Shown here: in pieces, positions 47,050-56,200 of the stretch
Layout of the letters: each line of letters starts with the position of its first letter
How positions within the stretch are numbered: the first letter of the stretch is position 1
DNA from: Bacillota bacterium
Lineage (GTDB): Bacteria > Bacillota > Clostridia > Acetivibrionales > DSM-1351
DNA: 64,000 bases
Direction of reading: 5' to 3'
NCBI GenBank assembly: GCA_023412275.1
Contig: JAEYNY010000099.1
Coordinates: forward strand, 80,096-144,095
Translations under genes and position numbers: made by a program
Notes under the pieces: generated by a model
What the model was told of the DNA's origin: nothing
The model's input: the letters and a program-made list of their open reading frames with translations, nothing else
Database searches by the model: none

Positions 47050-47259
47050 CTATTTCTTATACTTTAACACATAATAGATATTTATCAAAATAGCTATAGG
47101 AAGCGCAACAATAAAAATATATGAAGCTATAATACACTTGATTGTTTGGTTATCATATCCTTTATCTTCGAAGTATAAGGTTATGCCAACATATAAGATC
47201 CCGGATAAAATAAAACCTAATACAAGAATGGACAATAAAATTGGATTTTTATATTTCAT
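47050..47259 (-). CDS. Small two-span membrane protein
   Basis: The 69-residue protein has two hydrophobic segments (ILLSILVLGFILSGILYVGI and CIIASYIFIVALPIAILINI) around a short charged loop, with basic ends. GAGGAG precedes the ATG on the minus strand. It lies just upstream of the Crp/Fnr gene and may be co-transcribed with it. No family was recognised. Confidence 0.65.
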   Translation of the reverse strand: MKYKNPILLSILVLGFILSGILYVGITLYFEDKGYDNQTIKCIIASYIFIVALPIAILINIYYVLKYKK

Positions 47260-47664
47260 ATGTGCTCCTCAAATTTTACATTAATTATACTTATTAAGCG
47301 ATATAGAAACAAGAAGCTAGCGAATTTTGTTTGTTTTAAAGTATATGTATTTTTAAGTCAAAGTGTGGGAAGCGATTAATTTGTGTTTAATATAAATAGA
47401 TTTATTGAGAAAGTAAAAGGATTTTGTAGGATAAAAGCACAGATAGTATACAAACACAAATTAACAAATATTACAAATATTTACAACAATAAAATAGTAA
47501 TGTAAAATATTTATAAGGACAGGACTTATACCGTTATTCTTGATGCTTCTACGAAATTAGTTATATCTCCATAAAAACCTAAATTACAAGTTGAAATTAG
47601 AAAAATCAGAATTGACAAGTAGGTTATGTCAAAGAAGCTCAATTTATAGGGGGAGGGGTATATT
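47260..47664. other. 405-base intergenic region with one inverted repeat
   Basis: No gene is visible. TTGACA-AGTAGGTTA-TGTCAA (47612-47632) is an inverted repeat about 33 bases before the HAF gene and might be a regulator site or part of its promoter. The rest is AT-rich and holds the divergent promoters. Confidence 0.4.
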
Positions 47665-48684
47665 TTGAAAAAGAAAACCTTTTTTATTGTTTTGGCAATA
47701 TGCTTGATGTTTACTATCAATGTTGCTTATGCTGAAGTCTTACAATTCCCGGTTTGGGAAAACACAGAAGTAACAAATCTTGGGACATTTGGTGATGGTT
47801 CCACTATGGTCTTTGGTATGAACGATTTAGGTCAGGTTGTAGGTGTGGCGACAATAGATTCGGCAAATATAAAGTCTCATCCCTTTTTGTGGGAAAATGG
47901 TCAATTGCGGGATATGGCTGATGTTGCAGGTGAATTTAGTTGGTTTTCAGATATAAATAATAAAGGTCAGATTGTAGGTACTGACAGGAACTCACAGGTG
48001 TTTTTATTAGAAAATGGCCAAATGACAAACTTAGGCAATTTAGGTACTTTAATTGCAGATCCAGATGCTATAAATGATAATGGTCAGATAGTTGGCGAAG
48101 CTAAGGTATCAGTAGGAGAGGGAAAAACGGAGTATCATGCATTCTTGTGGGATAATGGCCAGGTGCTAGACTTGGGTACGCTAGGTGGGAATTATTCTCA
48201 TGCAACAGATATAAATAACAGAGGGCAGATTGTAGGTTACTCGTATATGCCTGACGGACAAAGACATGCGTTTTTGTGGGAAAATGGTCAGATGAGTGAC
48301 TTAGGGACACTCGGCGGCTCGTCTTCTATAGCAAATGCGATAAATGACAAAGGCCAGATTATTGGGAATGCTACAATGCTGAATGGTAAGTCCATTGCAT
48401 TTTTGCGGGATAATGGTGAAACGACAGTGCTAGACGTACCGGGAAGTAGTTCTACAAGAGCATCGGACATTAATAATTTAGGTCAGATTATTGGAACGTC
48501 AAACTATAATGGTAATCGTGTTGTTTTATGGGAAAACGGTCAAATGAGGGATTTGGGAAGTGAGTCAGGCGAATATGATATATTACACGAAATAAATGAT
48601 CAAGGTCAAATAACTTACGATATTATGAAGATAAGAACAGGAAATACAACAGCAAATTCTTTTTTAATTAAACTATTACCGTAA
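47665..48684 (+). CDS. Exported HAF-repeat protein (probable beta-propeller)
   Basis: The 339-residue protein starts at TTG after GGGGGAGGGG. A signal peptide (FFIVLAICLMFTINVAYA) precedes seven HAF-type repeats of about 45 residues (HAFLWENGQMSDLGTLGG ... INDKGQIIG). Such repeats occur in secreted proteins and are thought to form propellers; no catalytic function is known. It stands alone, with a palindrome downstream. Confidence 0.82.
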   Translation: MKKKTFFIVLAICLMFTINVAYAEVLQFPVWENTEVTNLGTFGDGSTMVFGMNDLGQVVGVATIDSANIKSHPFLWENGQLRDMADVAGEFSWFSDINNKGQIVGTDRNSQVFLLENGQMTNLGNLGTLIADPDAINDNGQIVGEAKVSVGEGKTEYHAFLWDNGQVLDLGTLGGNYSHATDINNRGQIVGYSYMPDGQRHAFLWENGQMSDLGTLGGSSSIANAINDKGQIIGNATMLNGKSIAFLRDNGETTVLDVPGSSSTRASDINNLGQIIGTSNYNGNRVVLWENGQMRDLGSESGEYDILHEINDQGQITYDIMKIRTGNTTANSFLIKLLP

Positions 48685-48739
48685 GGTTTATTTGAATATT
48701 AACTATGATAAAAACGTAATTGTACCGCAGTAAAAAAGG

Positions 48740-48774
48740 AGCCGTTGCAAAACAAAATTGTTTTGTAGCGGCTT
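48740..48774. terminator. Strong hairpin, best placed as a minus-strand terminator
   Basis: A 16-bp stem (AGCCGTTGCAAAACAA with TTGTTTTGTAGCGGCT, two wobble pairs) has a 3-base loop. Read on the plus strand it is preceded by AAAAAAGG but has no T-run after it; on the minus strand it would be followed by CCTTTTTT. Confidence 0.5.
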
Positions 48775-49180
48775 ATTGCCATTTGTTTAGAATCTTTTAT
48801 AAAATTAAATTGTGTTAAACAATATTACGTAGTCAAATCCCAAGAGTAGATTATTGTAATTCTTGTAGAATAATCAACTTTTGACTTCATTTAGCTATTA
48901 TTTTATTGTAATAAAGTGCATTGTTTGCTATTATTTATATAGTTGCAAAAAACATTAAATTAGGTGGCATACGTAAAGCTTGTGCCGTAATATCTCCCAA
49001 AACTTCCAATAACTATTAGTTTCGTTAAGAAGCGATGCTGTGAAATTCAGGGGCATCTATCTGGAACGCAATGGGGCGGTAAATACGAAAGGTGTCTATT
49101 CTTGTAGTGATTGCTGTAAATCAAGAGGGATACAGAGGTTGTTGGAGCCAGAGGGAGTAATATATAAGGAGGACAAAACA
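48775..49180 (+). other. Long leader region before serC
   Basis: About 400 bases hold no convincing gene. An open frame from ATG 49040 runs into serC but has no ribosome site and no homology to serC proteins. The part 48960-49180 looks able to fold (for example GGCATA with TGTGCC at 48965-48986), so a regulatory leader is possible. No T-box or known riboswitch core could be confirmed. Confidence 0.35.
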
Positions 49181-50263
49181 TTGGGAAGGATTTATAATTT
49201 TTCTGCAGGACCGGCAATGTTGCCGGTAGAAGTACTAAAGGAAGCAGCAGACGAGATGCTGGATTACAGAGGCACTGGTATGTCTGTTATGGAGATGAGT
49301 CACAGATCCAAAGCATACGAAGTAATCATAAAGGAAGCTGAGAAGGATTTAAGGGAATTAATGAACATCCCTGATAATTATAAAGTTCTTTTCTTACAGG
49401 GTGGTGCGTCACTGCAGTTCGCCATGATTCCTATGAACTTGATGAAAAATAAAGTAGCTGACTTTGTAATAACCGGACAATGGGCAAAGAAAGCATATCA
49501 GGAAGCTAAAATCTATGGAACAGCCAATGCAATCGCATCTTCTGAGGATAAGACATTCTCCTATATACCGGATTGCTCTGACCTTCCGATTTCTGAAAAT
49601 GCTGATTACGTATACATTTGTGAAAACAACACTATATACGGAACAAAGTTTAAAAACTTACCGAATACCAAGGGTAAAATATTAGTTTCCGACGTTTCTT
49701 CTTGTTTCCTGTCAGAGCCCGGTGATGTAACAAAATATGGCATAATTTATGGCGGCGTTCAGAAGAACATCGGACCAGCAGGTGTTGTAATTGTTATTAT
49801 CCGTGAAGATCTTATTACTGAAGATACGCTTCCCGGTACTCCTACCATGATGAAATATAAAATTCACGATAAAGAGGGTTCTATGTATAACACCCCTCCT
49901 GCATATGGTATTTATATCTGTGGTAAGGTATTTAAATGGATTAAGAATCAAGGCGGCTTAGAAGCTATGAAGGCTCATAATGAGAAAAAAGCAGCTATAC
50001 TTTATGATTTCTTAGACCAGAGCAAGATGTTCCATGGAACTGTTGTAAAAGAAGACCGTTCTTTAATGAACGTTCCTTTTGTTACTGGAAACGAAGAGCT
50101 TGATGCGAAATTCGTTAAAGAAGCAAAGGCTGCAGGCTTTGAGAACCTAAAGGGTCACAGGACAGTAGGCGGTATGAGAGCTTCCATCTATAATGCCATG
50201 CCTATCGAAGGTGTTGAAGCATTAGTTGATTTTATGAAGAAGTTTGAAGCTGATAACCTGTAA
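49181..50263 (+). CDS. serC: Phosphoserine aminotransferase
   Basis: The 360-residue PLP enzyme begins at TTG (LGRIYNFSAGPAMLPVEVL), the usual SerC N-terminus, eight bases after AAGGAGG. Other landmarks are MSVMEMSHRSK, LFLQGGASLQFAMIPMNL and the PLP-lysine region YGGVQKNIGPAG. It converts 3-phosphohydroxypyruvate and glutamate to phosphoserine. serA follows after 24 bases, so the pair is an operon for serine synthesis. Confidence 0.95.
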   Translation: MGRIYNFSAGPAMLPVEVLKEAADEMLDYRGTGMSVMEMSHRSKAYEVIIKEAEKDLRELMNIPDNYKVLFLQGGASLQFAMIPMNLMKNKVADFVITGQWAKKAYQEAKIYGTANAIASSEDKTFSYIPDCSDLPISENADYVYICENNTIYGTKFKNLPNTKGKILVSDVSSCFLSEPGDVTKYGIIYGGVQKNIGPAGVVIVIIREDLITEDTLPGTPTMMKYKIHDKEGSMYNTPPAYGIYICGKVFKWIKNQGGLEAMKAHNEKKAAILYDFLDQSKMFHGTVVKEDRSLMNVPFVTGNEELDAKFVKEAKAAGFENLKGHRTVGGMRASIYNAMPIEGVEALVDFMKKFEADNL

Positions 50264-50287
50264 TACGACGTCGAAAGGGGTATAGTC

Positions 50288-51466
50288 ATGAAATATAGTT
50301 GTCTTAATCCGATAGCAAATATTGGTTTAGACATTTTTACCGAGGAACATAAAAAGGTTGAAAATGTCAATGAAGCAGATGCGATTTTAGTTAGAAGTGC
50401 AGCAATGCATGACATGGAATTTAGCAGCAATCTAAAGGCGATTGCAAGAGCAGGAGCGGGTGTCAATAATATTCCGCTAGAAAAATGTGCTGAGCATGGG
50501 ATTGTTGTATTTAATACACCTGGAGCAAATGCAAATGGTGTAAAGGAATTAGTAATTGCAGGACTTATGTTAGCCTCCCGTGATATCATCGGAGGAGTTA
50601 ACTGGGTGCAGACTATAAAAGAAGAGCCTGGTATTGGTAAGGCTGTGGAAAAAGGTAAAGGCAAGTTTGCGGGCAAGGAAATAAAGGGCAAGAAGTTAGG
50701 TGTTATCGGCCTTGGAGCAATCGGTGTTCTGGTAGCAAATGCAGCTAACCGCCTAGGAATGAAAGTTTATGGATATGACCCGTTCATTTCCGTAGATAGT
50801 GCGTGGAATTTATCACGGGATATTGTACACGTTAAAACCAGAGACGAAATTTATAAAGAGTGCGATTATATTACTCTGCATACTCCTTTGATAGAGAATT
50901 CGGATCCAAATGTTAATACAAAGGAAATGATTAACGAAGATACGATTTCCAAGATGAAGGATGGTGTTACAATCCTTAATTTTGCAAGAGATCTGTTGGT
51001 ATGTGATAACGATATCGAAGTAGCTCTTAAAAATGGCAAGGTTGCTAAATATGTGACCGATTTCCCTAATGATAAGACTGCTAAGATGGAAGGAGTTATC
51101 GCAATTCCTCACTTGGGAGCATCCACTGAAGAATCAGAAGATAACTGTGCAGTAATGGCTGTAAAGCAGTTGATTGATTTTATTGAGAATGGTAATATTA
51201 AAAATTCTGTAAATTATCCAAACTGTGATGCAGGTATCTGTGTGACGGACGGACGTATCGCTATCTGCCATAGAAATATTCCGAATATGTTAGCGCAGTT
51301 CGCCGGAGCGTTTTCCTCTATGAATGTAAATATTTTAGATATGGTTAGTAAATCAAGAGGCGATTATGCATATACCGTACTTGATATTGAAAGCAAGACC
51401 AATGACGAGGTTGTAAAGAAGATTGAGTCAATTAAAGGTGTTTTAAAAGTTAGAATTGTCAAATAA
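50288..51466 (+). CDS. serA: D-3-phosphoglycerate dehydrogenase
   Basis: The 392-residue enzyme has the substrate-binding ARAGAGVNNIP motif, the NAD site GVIGLGAIGVLVANAA, and the catalytic His in AIPHLGASTEES. A C-terminal ACT domain begins near HRNIPNMLAQFAGAF and is probably the serine-binding allosteric site. It catalyses the first step of serine synthesis and supplies the SerC substrate. The N-terminus is of the short type. A strong terminator follows. Confidence 0.95.
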   Translation: MKYSCLNPIANIGLDIFTEEHKKVENVNEADAILVRSAAMHDMEFSSNLKAIARAGAGVNNIPLEKCAEHGIVVFNTPGANANGVKELVIAGLMLASRDIIGGVNWVQTIKEEPGIGKAVEKGKGKFAGKEIKGKKLGVIGLGAIGVLVANAANRLGMKVYGYDPFISVDSAWNLSRDIVHVKTRDEIYKECDYITLHTPLIENSDPNVNTKEMINEDTISKMKDGVTILNFARDLLVCDNDIEVALKNGKVAKYVTDFPNDKTAKMEGVIAIPHLGASTEESEDNCAVMAVKQLIDFIENGNIKNSVNYPNCDAGICVTDGRIAICHRNIPNMLAQFAGAFSSMNVNILDMVSKSRGDYAYTVLDIESKTNDEVVKKIESIKGVLKVRIVK

Positions 51467-51488
51467 TTTAGGTTAAATATTTCACAAT

Positions 51489-51542
51489 AAACCGGGATAA
51501 AAGTACAATGCTTGATATTGTACTTTTATCCCGGTTTTGTTT
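51489..51542 (+). terminator. Strong Rho-independent terminator of serC-serA
   Basis: AACCGGGATAAAAGTACAAT pairs perfectly with its complement around GCTTGAT, followed by TTTGTTTG. Confidence 0.92.
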
Positions 51543-51577
51543 GTGCTAGGTAAAAATTAATCAATATGAAAAAAATA

Positions 51578-51605
51578 TTGACACACATCTCAGCCATGAT
51601 ATAAT
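51578..51605 (+). promoter_or_regulatory. Extended -10 promoter of the SLH operon
   Basis: TTGACA (51578-51583) and TATAAT (51600-51605) are 16 bases apart, with TGA directly before the -10. The leader to the ATG at 51826 is about 215 bases and AT-rich. Confidence 0.75.
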
Positions 51606-51825
51606 AAAAAACGGAAGTTTTAGTAAATAATTCATTAATGAAAAAATCACATCTTAGAGTTTATTCAGTAATATTTTATATTTATCATATTTGTTCAAAC
51701 AAAGCTATAGCTAGTAATATCAGATTATACCTATTCAACTTATATACTTTTAAAAAATAAAACAATTCAAAAATAAACAATTCAAAGAAAAATTTTATGT
51801 TAATTTAAAAGGGAGAATAGTAAGC

Positions 51826-53265
51826 ATGATAAAAAAATTTATATGTGCGATAACACTTTCAGCCATTTTATTATCAGCACTTTTACCGGTAACAGCTGAA
51901 AATACAGATACACAGGTGAGTACAACAACAGCAATGCGGATGCAACCCCTTGTTGACAAATACAACACCCTTTCACAAACAAATCTGGATATTGAACTGG
52001 ATAAATACCCGGATATTAAAAATCACTGGGGACGAAATTATATAGCAAAAATATCGGCACTTGAAATAATATCAGGGTACCCGGATGGAAGGTTTGGCCC
52101 TAACGACAAGCTTCTGGGAGGACAGTATATCTTAATGTTAATGAGAACAATAGGATATAGTCCGGAGGTACCACAGAGAGTACCGTATTACAAGCCGTTT
52201 GTAGATTTAGCCCTTAAAGAAGGTATCTTGACAAAAGGCGAAATATCAGACTATACAAAACCTATTACACGTGAATTGGCAGCAAGTTTGGCAAGAAGGA
52301 CTATTGGAAAGTATGAAAATGTTCCTCATGATTACTTTGTAAAGGGAAGTGACCCGTATCCATCAAAGGGCAACAAAGGCTTTTTTGACAATGTATATGT
52401 AGGCTACCAGAAGCTAAAAATGACAGATTATCCTACTATCACAAGCGGATACCTTCAGGATGTAATAGACTGCTATCGAATTGGACTTTTGACGGGAAGT
52501 AACAACAAATTCAATCCCAAGGGCACTCTTACAAGGGCCGAAGCATCTGTCATAATAATAAAGTTGTTGGATAAGAAGGCAAGAGTTGAAAGTACACCAT
52601 CGGAAAGTGAGAGCTTTAAATGGAAAAACAGCAATGCCAACAATGGTGAATATGATAATGAGGCGGCAGGCTTCTATGAAAACAAGGAGTACACCTTGTA
52701 TAAAGGGTTGTTCCCAATGATGGAGATATGGGAAACAGCACAAACAATGTACAAGAACCGTAACCTTATAACAGGTGGGAAGATAGATTTTACTTACAGC
52801 GAAAAATACAAGAGCTTTGCAATTAATTACTTTGATAGCCAGGATCACTTTAATAAATACATGAATGATGATTATGGCATAATTTTACCATTAAGCGGAA
52901 TTGGTATAGCTACTCAAAGGAGCCAAATAAAAAAAGGTCAAAAGGAAAGTTTGTATGACAACGGAAACGGATGGTTATATGAAATATCAACCTATGAGGT
53001 TGAAAAGTACAACAAGGACTTAAAGGATTACACCTATGAATTGCTTAAAATTTGGTTTGGAAAGGACTACGAGCAGGCGAAGAAAATACATGACAAATAT
53101 CTAAACTATTCATTGAACGATGTTAGTTGGAAACATGAAGTATACTATCTTAATGGACGCCAAATTTATGTAATTGGAGGTAGAAGTGAAGGGGGTATAT
53201 CCTTTGGCTTTCAAGTCTGGGCTAAAGACTATATAACAAAAAATACTATGCTTAGATTAAACTAA
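51826..53265 (+). CDS. SLH-domain cell-surface protein
   Basis: The 479-residue protein has a signal peptide (ICAITLSAILLSALLPVTA). Three S-layer-homology domains occupy about residues 65-260: HWGRNYIAKISALEIISGYP with DGRFGPNDKL, YKPFVDLALKEGILT, and DVIDCYRIGLLTGSNNKFNP. A C-terminal region of about 220 residues is of unknown function. SLH domains bind pyruvylated secondary wall polymer, so the protein is wall-anchored. GGGAG precedes the ATG. The 1737-residue exported protein begins 16 bases later and is probably its partner. Confidence 0.88.
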   Translation: MIKKFICAITLSAILLSALLPVTAENTDTQVSTTTAMRMQPLVDKYNTLSQTNLDIELDKYPDIKNHWGRNYIAKISALEIISGYPDGRFGPNDKLLGGQYILMLMRTIGYSPEVPQRVPYYKPFVDLALKEGILTKGEISDYTKPITRELAASLARRTIGKYENVPHDYFVKGSDPYPSKGNKGFFDNVYVGYQKLKMTDYPTITSGYLQDVIDCYRIGLLTGSNNKFNPKGTLTRAEASVIIIKLLDKKARVESTPSESESFKWKNSNANNGEYDNEAAGFYENKEYTLYKGLFPMMEIWETAQTMYKNRNLITGGKIDFTYSEKYKSFAINYFDSQDHFNKYMNDDYGIILPLSGIGIATQRSQIKKGQKESLYDNGNGWLYEISTYEVEKYNKDLKDYTYELLKIWFGKDYEQAKKIHDKYLNYSLNDVSWKHEVYYLNGRQIYVIGGRSEGGISFGFQVWAKDYITKNTMLRLN

Positions 53266-53281
53266 AGAAGGTGCATATAAA

Positions 53282-56200
53282 TTGAATAATAAATATACAA
53301 AGGTAATTTCATTAATTCTTTGCTTTCTATTATTGATATCTGGCTTTCCGGACATAATTATACATGCTTCAGATAGCTATAATCTATTAAAATACGAAAA
53401 CGGTGGCAGAGAGTTCTTTGACCAGACTACATATGACAGCTATAAAAGGAATAACCTGCTACCGACACAAATCAACGGAGGTGTTGTCCCGTTAACGATA
53501 AAAAAGGGTGCTAACACTTACTATCTAAACTACAGACTTTTTATACAGAAGAATCTTGTTGTATATGGCAGCTACAGGAGTATGGCAGGGAACTATTTCA
53601 AATGCGGGTATCAGATACACACTGATTTGGACATTAAAGAACCGGAAATTAAATATGACGGTGGTTACTTCCTAAAACCTGAAGGGATATCATGTAAAGG
53701 TAAGGAGCAGAACCCTAAAACCCATAAAGAAAAATGCGAGACTAATCGGGGGGAATGGAAGTACCTGGGCTTTGATATAAATGGGGAAGTATTCAGTAAT
53801 ATGTGGATGATTAACGTAGCAACTGTAACTACCTTTAGGGAAAGGAACTGGATAAAGGAACCTTGGAGTTCTAAAAATGAAGTCAAAAAGGTTCTGTCAG
53901 GAAGAATTAGTACATATAATGAAGCAGCATACAATTCTTCAAGTCGTTATAAACAGCAAACAGTTCAAAAGCTTAAAAATTGGATATTCAAAACCTTCAA
54001 TTCTGTAGATAGGTTTTCCGGCATACCTGACGGTAATGGTCACTATGATCCAAATGTTTACGAATATCTTTATATCCAGTCAGCTCCAACAATTCAGAAG
54101 GCAGGCAGTGGCAAGATGTGGCACGTAAGACCTGACGGCTCTATCTGGTATCAAACCTTTTCCGTCCCCAATTTAGGACAAACAAAAACATTTTCTGATA
54201 GTGGAAAAAATGACTTGCCCATACAGTGTTTTGTAACTGCCGTATCACCTATGCCGAACATCCCTGAAGGTAACGAGTTGGACAAACAGAAGGTTAAACT
54301 TGAATTTCAGGTAAAAGGTGAACTACAGGATTACGTTATTCTGAAAGAAGAGGAGCCGGCACCGGAAGGCTGGATCCCATATTATAAGGATTCAGTGTCC
54401 AGAACTGTATATTATACAAGGCAAGATATAGAAAGCTGGGATTTAAATATCCATAAGGTTTCCGGAATAGAATTAAACGATATTGAAAAGCAAGTCCAAA
54501 AAGTGGTGCCCAAGAGTTTAGAAGATAATACAGCTACAGCAACCTTTAGTATTGAAACCACCATAGAAGAAATCAAGAAGCTCCCAAAGCAAGGTGACAA
54601 TTACATAGTAAGGGTAGAAGCAACAGCAAAAGTAAATTATCTGGATGGACATAATAATTCCAAGAACGGAAGCAATCAATTTTTAACAGGCACAATTCCA
54701 ACCCCTACCGAGCCTGAAATCCAACCTCTGATTATAGATATTCCAACTATAAAAATAAATAATCATATCGGAGAAACCGCATTTGATGGAATTCAATTCA
54801 ACGATGTCTCTGATAGCACAGATATGTCAACGGTTAAAAGTACTGAGTTGTACATTAATGGAGAACAGGTTGACTATAACCAATTCTTTTCCGGCTCATA
54901 CAGATTTCCGACCACAGCCCATAAAAACGGGTACTTTGCAGAAGTTATCTGCAAATACAACCTTGATAAAAGTAAAATTATACTGGACGGCCTTCCTGAA
55001 AATAAAAAACAGGAGATACAAGATGCAGCGGTTGTTGAATATGTTTCAACAGATTATGTATACGTATATCCTACAAGACCTGTTGCACAGTTCAAACTTT
55101 CATCTAACTCCTGGAAACAGAACAGAATTATAAACGTTGAGAACAATTCAACTGAGGGTAATATTCAGCTGGTTGCTGATAAATATCCAATAGTAGAATA
55201 CAGATGGTCTTATGGAGGCGACACATCACAGTTAAATAAAGGTACCGATAACGACTTAAATAAGCAATTGCAGTACAAAGAGCCGGGTTCATATTCCTTG
55301 ACTCTTGAGTGCAAAAACACTCTGGGTAAATGGTCTGAGCCATATACCGTACATTTCCGTGTATTAGAGGACATTACTCCCAATATAGAGCTGAACCTGT
55401 CTGACAGCGTTGTAACAAGAACTGACCAAATAAGTGCATGGCACTATGATGTTAACAGTACTGATGGTGACAAAATAAAGGTTGCTAAAATAGAGTTGTG
55501 GTATGACAGCGACAATAACGGTGAAGTTGATACTATGCTTCAGTCGTGGAATGGCCTTGGAGAAAACGGCATGTGTGAATTGACGGACTTCCCTGCTTAC
55601 ACTCCTACAGAACTTGGTTACTATAAATTCTTTATATACGCCCAAGATGAGTTTATTGGTGTGAATGGACAGGACACTCTAACTCAATTTGTAACTGATT
55701 CTGATAAAAAGTCAGCAAGTCTGGACTGTGATTTTTGGGTAGACAACTACCAACCCCTGTCAGATATATACCTTGATGCCCCAAGTGAAAGACCTAATGT
55801 GGATTTATTTATCATGAGAGATAAGGACTTAGCAAAGGAAAAATACGAATATATTGCAAGCAACAGAGTCACAATGGAAAATGCTTTGCTGGGTAGAAAT
55901 ATGATTCCGAATATTAATATATGGGACCTGAAAACTTATGAATATTCTACCCCTGCAAGCACATCAAGCAATACCGGAACAAGCTATCCTTCGGAAGAAA
56001 TACAATATACCAGTGCGGGATATTCAGGTAAGTTGAAACGAACCAGTGTTACGGACAATGGAGGTTATCATGACTTTGGACACTATGAAATAAAAGCCGA
56101 GACTAAAACCGCCAGTGTAGGTGGTCAATCAACCAGTGGACATGGATACAGCGGAAGTTACCCTCCCTCATCCGTATCCTACTCTGATAGTCAGGGATAT

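Noticed and set aside
49050..49110. Possible T-box core near GGGGCGGTAAATACG
   Set aside because: It does not match the T-box antiterminator core closely enough and no specifier or terminator stem could be defined.
49040..49180. Extension of serC to an ATG at 49040
   Set aside because: The extra 47 residues have no SerC similarity and no ribosome site, while TTG 49181 has AAGGAGG and the conserved N-terminus.
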